From: Streptomyces sp. WMMC940
GTDB taxonomy: Bacteria; Actinomycetota; Actinomycetes; Streptomycetales; Streptomycetaceae
Reading direction: 5' to 3'
DNA: 64,000 nucleotides
Assembly (NCBI RefSeq): GCF_027460265.1
Contig: NZ_JAPZBC010000001.1
Coordinates: 5,312,001-5,376,000 of the forward strand
Each line of letters opens with the position of its first letter. Position 1 is the stretch's first letter. Position numbers and translations under genes: made by a program. The notes under the pieces were generated by a model. That model did not search any database and was not told where the DNA came from. It worked only from the letters and a program-made list of their open reading frames with translations. Shown one piece after another: positions 8,018-16,436 of the stretch.

Positions 8018-8605
8018 TCAGCCCTGCCGCCCGGCCTCCGGGAGCTGGCGCGCCCGCATCCGCTCGACACGCGCCTGCTCCTCCGTCGCCGCCTCGTCGG
8101 GGTGGCGTGCCTTCCAGTACGGGTTGTCGTGGGGGAGCGTGCTGCTCACCCGTCCGTACATCCCGAACCACATCAGCATTATCCCCACGACGAAGCTGAA
8201 GAGGACGTTCTGAATGCGGAAGTTGAGGAAGTTCGCGCCGGTGTCCAGCAGACCGAGGTTCACGAAGCCGCTGAGAATGAAGAGGATGCCGAGCACCATG
8301 TTGAGCGTGGAGGCGAAGTTCCCGCCGATGACCATGCCGACGAACAGCAGCAGCCCGACACATATGGACAGCACGCTCAGCGCGCCGTTGGTGTTCAGAC
8401 CCGCGACGGTGTCGTTTCCCGTGTCGAAGAAGCCGAGGTTGTGCGTCAACCCGAGGATCCCGAAGGCCAGCAGGATCAGGCCCATGAGCCCGGCGCCGTA
8501 GCGGTAGACCTGGTTGAGCCTGTGGTCCACGGGCAGATGCTCGTCCAGGGCGACGTGCAGGCCGCTGGGGTTCTGCGTGGCCTGCGACGGGTGCGTGGAT
8601 GCCAT
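8018..8605 (-). CDS. DUF4383 integral membrane protein
   Basis: 195 aa, start ATG at 8605 with a strong AAAGGAGG about 6 nt upstream. Four hydrophobic helices are visible (GLMGLILLAFGILGL, LSVLSICVGLLLFVGMVIGG, TLNMVLGILFILSGFVNLGL, NVLFSFVVGIMLMWFGMYG). The repeated Gly-x-x-x-Gly pattern and the polar N-terminal VDHRLNQVYRYGAG stretch match the DUF4383 family of actinobacteria. The charged C-terminus (ATEEQARVERMRARQ) is cytoplasmic. Function unknown. Confidence 0.88.
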   Translation of the reverse strand: MASTHPSQATQNPSGLHVALDEHLPVDHRLNQVYRYGAGLMGLILLAFGILGLTHNLGFFDTGNDTVAGLNTNGALSVLSICVGLLLFVGMVIGGNFASTLNMVLGILFILSGFVNLGLLDTGANFLNFRIQNVLFSFVVGIMLMWFGMYGRVSSTLPHDNPYWKARHPDEAATEEQARVERMRARQLPEAGRQG

Positions 8606-9006
8606 TGCGGCCTCCTTTGGCCGTGCGTACCTCCATACAGGATCCGCCCGCTCCGGCACACGGACAAACGGGCGGCACAGGCGAGCGGGGCGGGGCGCTC
8701 CGGACGCGTGCGGACATACGGGCCGCGTCGGGAGGGTGCGTCCACCGAAGGCGGCGGCCGGCCGAGCCCGGGAGCAGCCCACGGACGGAAGTCCCGACGG
8801 CCGGGCCTTCCTGGCGCCTCTCACCACATGGTCGAGGCCGCCGGACAGCGGCGGGCGGGCCTCCGTCCGACGACAGCCGGGGCCGATACCGGGACGGCGG
8901 GGACGGATACGGGTGGGGCGGTCGACGACGCGGCGCGGACCGACAGCGGCGGGGGCGGACCACTGCCGGCCCGGCCCGCCCGAACTCCGGGCGGACGCTG
9001 GGCCGG
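8606..9006. other. gene-free stretch
   Basis: About 400 bp between two minus-strand genes. The first 40 bp contain the Shine-Dalgarno and probable promoter of the DUF4383 gene. The remainder is GC-rich with no convincing coding pattern, hairpin or repeat that I can support. Confidence 0.5.
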
Positions 9007-10377
9007 TCAGGCCGCCGGTCCCCGCTCGCCGCGGATCTGTTCCACGACGCGGGCCACGCTCCGTCGTACCGCTTCCAGCTCGGTCAGGAAGTGCCAGTAG
9101 TCGGGGTGGCGCCCCTCGAGACCGGCGATCGCGCGATCGAGCCGGGCCACGGAGTCGTCCAGCGGGCGGGCGTGACGCGGATCGGGCGTGTTGCGTCCGG
9201 CCATGGCGAGGCGCTGGGCGTCGCGGATGGCGAACCGGGTGCGCTGGATCTCCTGCTCCGGGTCCTTGGCGACGGCATCGAGACGCCGCAACCGGTCGCC
9301 GGCGGCAGAGACGGCCTCGTCGGTGCTGTTCAGCAGGGCCCGGACCGTGCCGAGCAGGGCCGTGGCATCGGGCCAGCGCTGCTCGTCGCGCGCCTTGGCC
9401 GCCTCCTGCAGCTTCTCCTCGGCCCGGCGTACGTTCTCGTTCGCCTCCGCGGGCACGGGCTGCAGATCCTGCCAGCAGGCGGCGGTGAAGCGGCGGCGCA
9501 GTTCGCTGAGGACTGGCTCGACCCCCTCGGCGCGCGTGGTCAGGGCCTGGGCTCGGGTGCGGAGCGACACCAGGCGCTTGTCGATCTCGGCCGCCCGCTC
9601 CGGAAGCCGCTCGGCCTCTGCCCGTATCGCCTCGGCCTCCCTGACGACCCGGTCCGCACGCTGCAGGGTCTCGGGCACGCCGTGGCGGCCGGCGCCTTCG
9701 TTGAGCCTGGTCAGCTCGGGGGCGAGGGCGGCGAGCCGGGCGGCGAGGTCGTCCGCGCGCATGCCGGAGGCGCGCACCGCGTCGAGGGCGTTGCTCGCGG
9801 CGAGCAACGCCTGCCGGGCCCGCTCCACAGCGGGGGCGAGCTGGGCCAGCTGGGTCTCGGCCTTCTCCAGCAGCGGCCCGAGGCCTTGAGTGAACCGGTC
9901 CAGCTCACCCTTGACCCGGATGAGGTCGTCCTTGGCCCTGGTCAACTCCGTCTGCGCGCGCACCGCCACCGGCGGGTCCAGATCGTCCCGGTCGAGGTCG
10001 TGAGCATCGACGGCGGTGATGTACGAGTGGCTGACCTCGTCGATCCGCCGCCCGAGCGCGGCGAAATCCTCGACCGCGCGCCGGGCACCGGGAGAGCTGT
10101 CCACGGCCGTGATCGTCTCGATGGAGATCCGCAGGTCGCGCTGGGCGGTGTCCAACTCGTAGAACGCAGCTGCGGCGGCGTCCTTCGCGGCCTGGGCGTC
10201 GGCCCGGTGGCTCTCGCCGCGGCCCCCGAACCATCGCCGCGTCCCGCCTCCCGCGAATGCGAAGGGCAGCGAGGCGACCACCAGCGGCAAGGGCAACAAC
10301 ACCAGGGCGGCCACATCCCGCACGACACCCGCTCTTGCCTTCGCTCCTGCGTGCGGCCGTGCGTGTGTCGCCGTCAC
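9007..10377 (-). CDS. membrane-anchored coiled-coil protein
   Basis: 456 aa from a GTG start with GGGAGAGGG 2-3 nt upstream. One hydrophobic segment near residues 20-43 (VRDVAALVLLPLPLVVASLPFAFA) is followed by ~400 residues rich in Ala, Glu, Arg and Leu. Heptad-like patterns such as ELTRAKDDLIRVKGELDRFTQ and ERARQALLAASNALDAV predict long coiled coils. Topology is probably a short N-terminal tail, one membrane helix and a large rod on one side. No enzymatic motif is visible. EzrA- or TPM-like organisation is conceivable, but I do not recognise the family. Confidence 0.8.
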   Translation of the reverse strand: MTATHARPHAGAKARAGVVRDVAALVLLPLPLVVASLPFAFAGGGTRRWFGGRGESHRADAQAAKDAAAAAFYELDTAQRDLRISIETITAVDSSPGARRAVEDFAALGRRIDEVSHSYITAVDAHDLDRDDLDPPVAVRAQTELTRAKDDLIRVKGELDRFTQGLGPLLEKAETQLAQLAPAVERARQALLAASNALDAVRASGMRADDLAARLAALAPELTRLNEGAGRHGVPETLQRADRVVREAEAIRAEAERLPERAAEIDKRLVSLRTRAQALTTRAEGVEPVLSELRRRFTAACWQDLQPVPAEANENVRRAEEKLQEAAKARDEQRWPDATALLGTVRALLNSTDEAVSAAGDRLRRLDAVAKDPEQEIQRTRFAIRDAQRLAMAGRNTPDPRHARPLDDSVARLDRAIAGLEGRHPDYWHFLTELEAVRRSVARVVEQIRGERGPAA

Positions 10378-10866
10378 ATCCCTCTCCCGTGCCGTGTCCG
10401 CCCTGCCGCTTCATTCTCCCACTGGGTAAGGACGAACACACGGGCCTGTCAGTTCATGCTTCACATGACAATCCTGCGGGAGCGGGAGCGGAGGCGGACG
10501 ACGTGGCCGGGAGTCGCGCCCGGGGACGCGCCGGCGTGACGCCGTGCCCGCGAAGCCCCACGCACCCGGGTGTCTCGCTCGCTGGTGCAGCCCGGGGAAC
10601 ACCCTCCTCACCGCGAGCCGCGTGGAGTACCTGTCGACGGGGCCTCGTGTCGTTTCGGGCGCCGACGGCGGCACGATCTGCGGAACAAACCTCGATGGCT
10701 CTTGTCCACGCCCCACCCGAGAGCCGCCCCCATGGCGGGCGGCAGGGAAGCCCACCCTGCGGCTGGCCCCGGACCGGGTCTCGGGCCCCGCTCACCACGG
10801 AGGATCCCCTTGTGATCTGGTTTGCGGCACCCACCCCGGGGCCATGTAGGCTGTTGCCTCATTCTC
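10378..10866. other. gene-free stretch upstream of tRNA-Val
   Basis: About 490 bp without supported coding sequence. A possible tRNA promoter is TTGCGG at 10822-10827 and TAGGCT at 10847-10852 (19-nt spacer), 15 bp before the tRNA. Nothing else was recognised. Confidence 0.5.
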
Positions 10867-10941
10867 GGGTGCGTAGCTCAGGGGTAGAGCGCTGCTCTTA
10901 CAAAGCAGATGTCGGCGGTTCGAAACCGTCCGCGCCCACCA
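10867..10941 (+). tRNA. tRNA-Val (anticodon TAC)
   Basis: 75 nt with encoded CCA. Acceptor GGGTGCG (10867-10873) pairs with CGCGCCC (10931-10937); the anticodon loop CTTACAA gives anticodon TAC; the T-arm is GGCGG-TTCGAAA-CCGTC. All stems pair, with G-T wobbles in the acceptor and T stems. The 3' end is followed by integrase remnants, so this gene probably served as the attachment site of the decayed element to its right. Confidence 0.97.
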
Positions 10942-10953
10942 GTGCAGAGGCAC

Positions 10954-11001
10954 AACAAAGGCCCAGGTCATCCGGCGGTTTCCGGAAGCCTGGGCCTTGT
11001 T
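10954..11001 (+). terminator. stem-loop after tRNA-Val
   Basis: AACAAAGGCCCAGG (10954-10967) pairs with CCTGGGCCTTGTT (10989-11001), with one bulged A; a smaller TCCGG/CCGGA hairpin sits inside the loop. It lies 12 nt beyond the tRNA 3' end and would terminate the tRNA transcript. Confidence 0.75.
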
Positions 11002-11043
11002 CGTTCCCCAGCCGTGGCGACGGCACAGGGGGCGTCGTGCCAG

Positions 11044-11700
11044 TTACGTGCCAGATGGCTCGTCGGGCTCCGCCGGCCGCGCCTTCCTGATCTGCTCGTC
11101 GACGTGCGCGACGATGACGTGCGCGACGATGGCGTGGTCGCGGCCGTTCACCAGGTGCTGATAGATCAGCGCGGCACGCACCGAGGAGTGCCCCATCCGC
11201 TGCATCAGCTCACGCGTCGTGGCACCACCGGTCGCGGCGAGAGTGTTCCCGGTGTGGCGCAGATCGTGGAAGTGCACATCCCTCAGCCCGGTCGTCTTCA
11301 GGGCTCGCAGCCACACGCGGCGGAAGTTGTTCCGGCAGAGCTGGCCGCCCCGCTCCCCGGTGAACACCAGCCCAGTACGGCCGAGCTCGGCGTACGCGGC
11401 GAGGTGAGCGGCCAGCTCCGCCGTCAACGAGGCAGGAAGGCCACGGTGCGCACACCGGGCGCGCTCTTGGGCGTCTTGACCACGATGCCGTCCGTCCGCG
11501 TCTCTGCCAGCACGCCGTACGGCCAGGGTTCGCCGGTCGAGGTCGATGTCATGACGCTGGGGTCCTGCCAGCTCCCCAATCGCGTGCCGGTGAACGCCGC
11601 CAGGAGGATGAGCACCCGGAAGCGCGTCGGCGAGCTGGATGAACCGGGAGACGTCGAGGAACGGTCGCTCCGCTGTCTTGGCCGCTCCAGCGCCCTGGCT
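11044..11700 (-). pseudogene. tyrosine site-specific integrase, frameshifted remnant
   Basis: The C-terminal catalytic domain is intact in one frame: NFRRVWLRALKTTGL, then HFHDLRHTGNTLAA (H-x-x-R box), RMGHSSVRAALIYQH (His and the nucleophilic Tyr), ending in TAA at 11044-11046. Upstream, the family-like segments RFRVLILLAAFTGTRLG and TDGIVVKTPKSAPGVRTVAFLP lie in a different minus frame, so at least one frameshift separates the first catalytic Arg region from the rest. The N-terminal arm- and core-binding domains are missing and the gene abuts an IS110 relic. It sits beside tRNA-Val, as expected for an actinomycete integrative element. Non-functional as read. Confidence 0.85.
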
Positions 11701-11703
11701 CGC

Positions 11704-12300
11704 GGGGGCGGGATCGACGCAGGCAAGGGCCACCACTGGGCTGCGGTAGTCGACGAGGCCGGTGCCACGCTGTGGTCAAAGAAGATCGACAGCGACGAGT
11801 CGGCAATTCTGGCCGCGCTCGTCGAGATCCTGGACCGGGCGGACGAGGTCTACTGGGCGGTGGACATCTCCGGGACGTCGTCCGCGCTGCTGCTGGCCAT
11901 GCTGGCGGAGATCGTCGAGTCCCTGCCCGGCACGGGCCCGATACTCGGGGCCGAGTTCTTCGTCGTGGCAGGCGACCTGTCGGCCTACGCCGACGCCGGT
12001 CACCTGGCTTCGGCGGCAGGGCTGGTGCCGGTCCCGCGCGATTCCGGCCGCCGCACCGGCAACCTGCACCGCCCCAAGCGCTACCGCCGACGCCTCCGCC
12101 GCGTCTTCTGTTTGTCCGCTCGGACCAGCATCATCCGCGAAGGACCGAACCGGGACTTCTGCCTCAAGAAGCGCGGCGAGGGCTACAGGCACGTCCAGGC
12201 CGTCATCGCTCTGGCCCGTCGACGGGCGAGCGTGTTGTGGGCGCTGCTGTGTGACGGACCGGGCCTTCACCGCCGCCCCACCGGTCACGCAAGCGGCTTG
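11704..12300 (+). pseudogene. IS110-family transposase with internal deletion and frameshift
   Basis: The N-terminal DEDD part begins GIDAGKGHHWAAVVDEAG at 11710 and includes EVYWAVDISGTSSALLLAML. It is then fused directly to the C-terminal IS116/IS110 domain: EIVESLPGTGPILGAEF, AGLVPVPRDSGRRTGNLHRPKRY, HVQAVIALARRR. An intact IS110 transposase (~400 aa) has roughly 180 more residues between these blocks, so a central segment is deleted. Near 12255 the family-like ending (DRAFTAAPPVTQAA) continues in another frame. No start codon with a ribosome site is evident. Confidence 0.82.
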
Positions 12301-12391
12301 CCCTCGTCATCGAGACCCCCGCCCAAAGCCACTACACCGACCCAATACGCCAGCTGTAGACCGTGATCGGCGTCGTGAGACGCTGCCCTTC

Positions 12392-12766
12392 ATGATTGCC
12401 AAGCTGCAGTGTGTGGTGCTGGACTGCGCCGATGTCGTTGAGTTGTCCCGGTTCTACCAGTCGGTTCTCGGCGGCGTTGTGAACCAGCCGGATCCGCGGT
12501 GGTCGCTCGGCGACGGCTGGGCGACGCTCCACACCGACGGGCTCGTGCTGGCTTTCCAGCGGGTGGAAGACCATCAGCCACCACGGTGGTCGGACCCCGC
12601 TCGGCCCCAGCAGTTCCACCTCGACCTGGGTGTCAAGGACCTGGACCAAGCTCAGGAAGACGTCCTCGATCTGGGCGCCTCACTGCTCGATGAGGGGGAC
12701 AGAAAGCGGAGTTGGCGCATCTTCGCGGATCCGGCAGGGCACCCGTTCTGTCTCGTCCGGGACTGA
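12392..12766 (+). CDS. VOC/glyoxalase-like domain protein
   Basis: 124 aa starting MIAKLQCVVLDCADVVELSRFYQSVLGG, the first beta-alpha-beta unit of a glyoxalase/VOC fold. It ends HLDLGVKDLDQAQEDVLDLGASLL and IFADPAGHPFCLVRD, the usual second half with a D-P-x-G-x-x-F-C-L motif. The actinobacterial Glyoxalase_6-like group has mostly unknown substrates. It appears intact although surrounded by decayed mobile genes, so it may be cargo or a survivor. No Shine-Dalgarno is visible; expression could be leaderless or lost. Confidence 0.82.
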   Translation: MIAKLQCVVLDCADVVELSRFYQSVLGGVVNQPDPRWSLGDGWATLHTDGLVLAFQRVEDHQPPRWSDPARPQQFHLDLGVKDLDQAQEDVLDLGASLLDEGDRKRSWRIFADPAGHPFCLVRD

Positions 12767-12804
12767 CAGGAGACGCCGCCGGGTGCGGCCACCGCCTCCA
12801 GCGC

Positions 12805-13818
12805 CGCTCAACGGCGGCGAGTTCACCGACGGTGACCTTGATGCCGTCCACGACCCGGCGGCGCCCGTCCACGCGGACGGCGAGTTTGTCGATGCCGGAC
12901 TGGGCCTCAGGTCCGACGCCCTGAACAAGCTCACCTGGATCGTGATCCGCAAGGGCGGGCTGGTCAGCGACATCAGCGTCGGCGACTGCATCGAGCTGAC
13001 CGCCGCACTGGAGGAACACCACTTCCGCGGCAGCGCCGTCCGGCCGCTGTTCCACGCCCTGCTCAAGGAGACCGGGGTGCTCCCGGCCAGCGCACCGCTG
13101 CGGCTGCGGGCGCATCGCATCGAGGGTCGCCGCAGCGTCGAGCAGATCGTCGACGCGTACGGCATCGAGTGCCGGCCCGGTGGCCTGCTGGTCGAGTACT
13201 TCACTGAGCGGGCTCCCGAGCTCGACCACGTCTCGCTGCGGTCCATGCCCGAAACCTGTGCCGGTTGTTCTGGCGCGACCTGGAGGTCCACCATCCGGGC
13301 ATCGACTCGCTGCGACTGATGCCCGAGGTCGCGAAGGCGTGGAAGGAACGACTGGCCTTCATCCGTGACGCCCGGGCCAGCCGGTGCGGGAGCGGGTGAA
13401 CTTCCGCAGCGAGCTGGTGTTCGTCCAGGTGTTCTACCAGGACATCGCCGGCTGACGATCCAGTGCGGTGGGCGCCCTGCGTGGCACCGTGTCCGATCAA
13501 GGTGAGCGAGTGCGCGACGAAGAAGTCCAGGTCCGGGGTGAAGTCCCGGATGGACCAGCGGACCCGGACCCAGCTGCCGCTACTGCCCGCCCTGCTTCGC
13601 GCCGTCGAGCGGCAGCGCAAGGACGCCGAGGATCGCATCACCGCGGCCCGCGCGACACCAGCCGGTGGACGGTTCCTCGTTGCCGGGGAGGAGTTCGAGC
13701 GCTGCGGGTCCGGGCTGGCCCGCCGCGTCCACGTCACCGAGGTGGCCGCCGGCAGGCGGCGGGACCTGATCCACGAGGAGGAGGCGGCGTCCTTCCCCTC
13801 GGATCCTAAGCTTCGCGG
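12805..13818 (+). pseudogene. large site-specific integrase, N-terminal and middle parts, multiply frameshifted
   Basis: Successive frames give co-linear pieces of one protein: ALNKLTWIVIRKGGL, HRIEGRRSVEQIVDAYGIECRP and LLVEYFTERAPELDHVSL; then after a frame change near 13255, FWRDLEVHHPGIDSLRL; then VRERVNFRSELVFVQVFY (about 13384-13455) and DPVRWAPCVAPCPIKVSECATKK with DQRTRTQLPLLPALLRA to 13818. I recognise this as the N-terminal and middle part of a large (~700 aa) actinobacterial tyrosine recombinase. The catalytic domain is absent here; related pieces reappear at 15.9-16.2 kb. At least three frameshifts. The family name is from memory. Confidence 0.65.
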
Positions 13819-13974
13819 ATGAGCTATGAGGAGTTGTGCTGGGAACCGATAGCGGTGCTTCCAGAAGGCGAGCCCGAGACGTCCTTCGGTGGGCGTTGGG
13901 AGGACCGGCTCTGGTTGAACGTTCCTGGCCCCTTCTACACCGGCATCGCCGACAACTGTTGGACGGGCCGGCTG
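13819..13974 (+). pseudogene. conserved hypothetical gene, 5' half (interrupted by IS256-type element)
   Basis: Encodes 52 residues, MSYEELCWEPIAVLPEGEP to DNCWTGRL, ending exactly at the 8-bp target duplication GCCGGCTG (13967-13974). Removing the element and one duplication joins WTGRL to HAPRHVLYGGEYF at 15400 in frame, restoring a protein of about 182 aa. Proteins of this type are common in Streptomyces and sometimes labelled ferredoxin, though no iron-sulfur cysteine motif is visible. Function unknown. Confidence 0.8.
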
Positions 13975-15391
13975 GGTCGTGTCCCTTCTCGTGGTGTAGC
14001 CGATCATCCGGCGGTCGTGTTGGTGGTGTCGGGTAGCGCGGGGGCGCTTTCGGAGCGCTCGGCGGGGTAGAGCTGGTCCATGCTTCCTTCGGGCAGGTAG
14101 CGGCGGGGGAAGGCGATCCATTCGTCGTGCAGTTCGAAGAGCACGGCGGTGACCAGCCGTAGGAGCGCGTCATCGTTGGGGAAGACCTGGACGACGTCGG
14201 TGCGGCGCTTGACCTCGCGGTTGATCCGCTCCAGTGGATTGGTGGACTGGATCTTCTTCCAATGTCGCTCCGGGAAGGCGGCGAAGGCGGTCAGATCGTC
14301 CTTCGCGTCCAGCAGCATCTCCCTGACCTTCGGGAACTGCTTGCCGAGCATGTCGGCGACGGTGTCGAGCTGGGTGCGGACCGCGTCGGCTGTGGGCTGG
14401 GCGAAGATCGTGCGGATCGTCGCGGCGACCATCTCCGCCGCTTCCTTCTTGATCACGCTGAACACGTTGCGCAGGAAGTGAACGCGACACCGCTGGTAGG
14501 CGGCTCCGAGCATGACCTTGCGGATGGCCTTGACCAGCCCCAAGTGGTGGTCGCCGATCACGAGCCGGACCCCGGTCAGACCGCGTTCGCGCAGGTGACG
14601 CAGGAACTCGGTCCAGAACATCTCGGTCTCGCTGTCGCCTACCATCACGCCCAGCACCTCGCGGCCGCCGTCCTCGGTGATCCCGGTGGCGATCACCACT
14701 GCCCTCGACACGATCTGGTGATCGACCCTCGCCTTGCAGTAGGTGGCGTCCAGGTAGATGTACGGGAAGCGGACGTGGTCCAGGGTCCGGGCACGGAACG
14801 CGGTCAGCTGGCCGTCCAGGTCCTGGCAGATCCGTGAGACCTCGCTCTTGGATATCCCGGTGTCCGCGCCGAGGGCCTTGACCAGGTCGTCGACCGACCG
14901 CGTGGAGACGCCGTGGACGTATGCCTCCATGATGACCGCGTAGAGGGCCTGGTCGATGCGGCGGCGTCGCTCCAGCAGCGCGGGGAAGAAGCTCCCCGAC
15001 CGGAGCTTGGGGATCGCAAGGTCCAGGTCGCCGGCCTGCGTGCTGACCGTCTTGTCGCGGTGGCCGTTGCGAAGCGCGGTGCGCGTCTCCGTGCGCTCAT
15101 TCCACTCCGCGCCGATCCGGGCCGTGGCCTCGGCCTCGATCAGCTCCTGGAGCATCCGCTCGGCCACGCCGCGGACGAGTTCAAGCCCGTCCGCCGAACG
15201 TAGTGACTCCAGCAGGCGTAGTAGGTCAGACTGGGACAGGGCCACCGTGCACCTCCCGGGTTGAACTGGCCGTTCACCAAGGAGAGTTGCAGGTGGCCCG
15301 CCTGCTGGGCAGGGAGCGGAATCGCTGTCAGCGCACGCCCCCGGCGCACTCCCTAACCGTGATCGGCTACACCACGTCAAGGGACGCCATC
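13975..15391 (-). mobile_element. IS256-family (Mutator-type) insertion sequence
   Basis: 1,417 bp. The terminal inverted repeats are 32 bp (13975-14006 and 15360-15391) with 27 matches, sharing GTGGTGTAGCCGATCA on the inner side. Both ends are flanked by the direct repeat GCCGGCTG (13967-13974 and 15392-15399), an 8-bp target duplication as expected for IS256. It contains one full-length transposase gene on the minus strand. Perfect duplications and an intact transposase indicate a recent insertion relative to the decayed genes around it. Confidence 0.92.
14004..15245 (-). CDS. IS256-family transposase
   Basis: 413 aa from GTG at 15245, chosen because GGGAGGT lies about 6 nt upstream. Mutator-type DDE catalytic residues are recognisable: YLDATYCKARV (first Asp), RLVIGDHHLGLVKAI (second Asp) and NPLERINREVKRRT (Glu). 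The N-terminal region has a DNA-binding helix pattern (ARIGAEWNERTETRTALRNGHR). The stop codon lies inside the left inverted repeat, a compact arrangement. No frameshift or missing residue is seen, so it may be active. Confidence 0.95.
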   Translation of the reverse strand: MALSQSDLLRLLESLRSADGLELVRGVAERMLQELIEAEATARIGAEWNERTETRTALRNGHRDKTVSTQAGDLDLAIPKLRSGSFFPALLERRRRIDQALYAVIMEAYVHGVSTRSVDDLVKALGADTGISKSEVSRICQDLDGQLTAFRARTLDHVRFPYIYLDATYCKARVDHQIVSRAVVIATGITEDGGREVLGVMVGDSETEMFWTEFLRHLRERGLTGVRLVIGDHHLGLVKAIRKVMLGAAYQRCRVHFLRNVFSVIKKEAAEMVAATIRTIFAQPTADAVRTQLDTVADMLGKQFPKVREMLLDAKDDLTAFAAFPERHWKKIQSTNPLERINREVKRRTDVVQVFPNDDALLRLVTAVLFELHDEWIAFPRRYLPEGSMDQLYPAERSESAPALPDTTNTTAG

Positions 15392-15789
15392 GCCGGCTGC
15401 ACGCACCGCGTCATGTGCTCTACGGCGGCGAGTACTTCGGTGAATACGTGTATCGCCAGCCGGCGACCACGGCCGAGGTCCTGAACCTGGTGACAGCGGC
15501 CCAGGAAGATCCGTACCGCGGCTATGCCTGCGACGGCGACAGCCGATGGACACCCGAGGCTGTTCGGGACTGGTGGCGCGACCGTGGGCGGGTTACCGAG
15601 TACCTGGAGTCCCTCCTGCCCGCATGGTCGTCCAGCGACAGGTCTGACGAGCGGGAAGCCGCGGAGGGGCTGAGGGACTTTGCCGCCTACATCACTGGAG
15701 GGCTCGGCGCGGACCTCCGGAAGTACCTCTTCCGGCTTGAAGAGGGCTGCTACCCAAAGAACTCCGGACCACTGCCTGAGCTCCGATAA
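15392..15789 (+). pseudogene. conserved hypothetical gene, 3' half
   Basis: Continues the reading frame of the 13819 fragment after the second target duplication: RLHAPRHVLYGGEYFGEYVYRQP, a conserved YACDGDSRWTPEAVRDWWRDRGRV segment, and a C-terminus ending in GPLPELR. A GTG at 15415 could still allow translation of ~124 residues, but without the first 50 residues. The downstream half has no frameshift, supporting a recent interruption. Confidence 0.82.
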
Positions 15790-15871
15790 GCGATGACGGC
15801 TATGGGGTGCTCGGTGCGCTCGCACCTGGATACCCGTGGAGTGGGCTCAGGTGCGAGGTGGGGCGACCTCG

Positions 15872-16060
15872 ATGGCCGTGGCTGTGCCACACGATCGGCT
15901 CCGTGAGGCCCAGGAACAGGGTTGGCTGGGCGAAGTCGCCGCGATCGAGGCCAGCCTTGCCGCCGAACAGGAGCTCGCCGCCATGCGCGACTTCGCGGCC
16001 CGACACAGCACCGTCCCTCTCGGTATGCCCGGTTTCCGCAGCGTCGTCGCGCGCATCGAC
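15872..16060 (+). pseudogene. large integrase, C-terminal scrap
   Basis: The reading frame contains HDRLREAQEQGWLGEVAAIEASLAA and VPLGMPGFRSVVARID. This resembles the extreme C-terminus of the same large site-specific integrase whose N-terminal part lies at 12.8-13.8 kb. No start or ribosome site. The assignment rests on recalled family pattern and is moderate. Confidence 0.5.
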
Positions 16061-16103
16061 TCCGAGCAGCCAAACGAAGGTGCGAAGCAGTGCGCTCGTA
16101 GTG

Positions 16104-16190
16104 TCAGGCGGGGACCAGGGGGACTCGGCCGTTCTTGTCGCGGACCCGGCGAATGATCGTGGAGAAAACCTCGGCGAGCTCGCGGCTGAC
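16104..16190 (-). pseudogene. large integrase, inverted middle scrap
   Basis: On the minus strand, 28 codons read VSRELAEVFSTIIRRVRDKN then GRVPLVPA and stop. The V-S-x-E-L-A-x-V-x-S-x-I-I-x-R-V-R pattern followed by VPLVPA matches, from memory, a segment just upstream of the catalytic centre of the same large integrase family. It would fit between the 13.8-kb and 15.9-kb scraps but is inverted, so the old gene was rearranged. Confidence 0.5.
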
Positions 16191-16436
16191 GGCATGACGA
16201 CCTTGTCATCGGGCCGGTCGTGGAGCGGACGGGCCCCACGACCGGCCGGTCCCGACCTGGAACGACGCGACGCGGGGTGAGGGCGCCGCCCCTCTGATGC
16301 ACGGGCGCGAGCCCGGACGGCGTCCCAGCCGATCACCGGTCTCCGCTGCCCGCGGGGTGTTCTCCGCCCGGGCAAGGGCAGGCACCCCGTGGTGAACCGG
16401 TGTGCCGTGCCCGGACGGGCCGTGTCGGAGCATCCT

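Noticed and set aside
15415..15789. Independent small gene starting at GTG 15415
   Set aside because: Its sequence continues in frame the gene fragment left of the IS256 element once one target duplication is removed.
10954..16400. Second tRNA-Val 3' end as the right attachment site
   Set aside because: No repeat of the T-arm/acceptor sequence (for example GGTTCGAAACCGTC) was found to the right of the element within the window.
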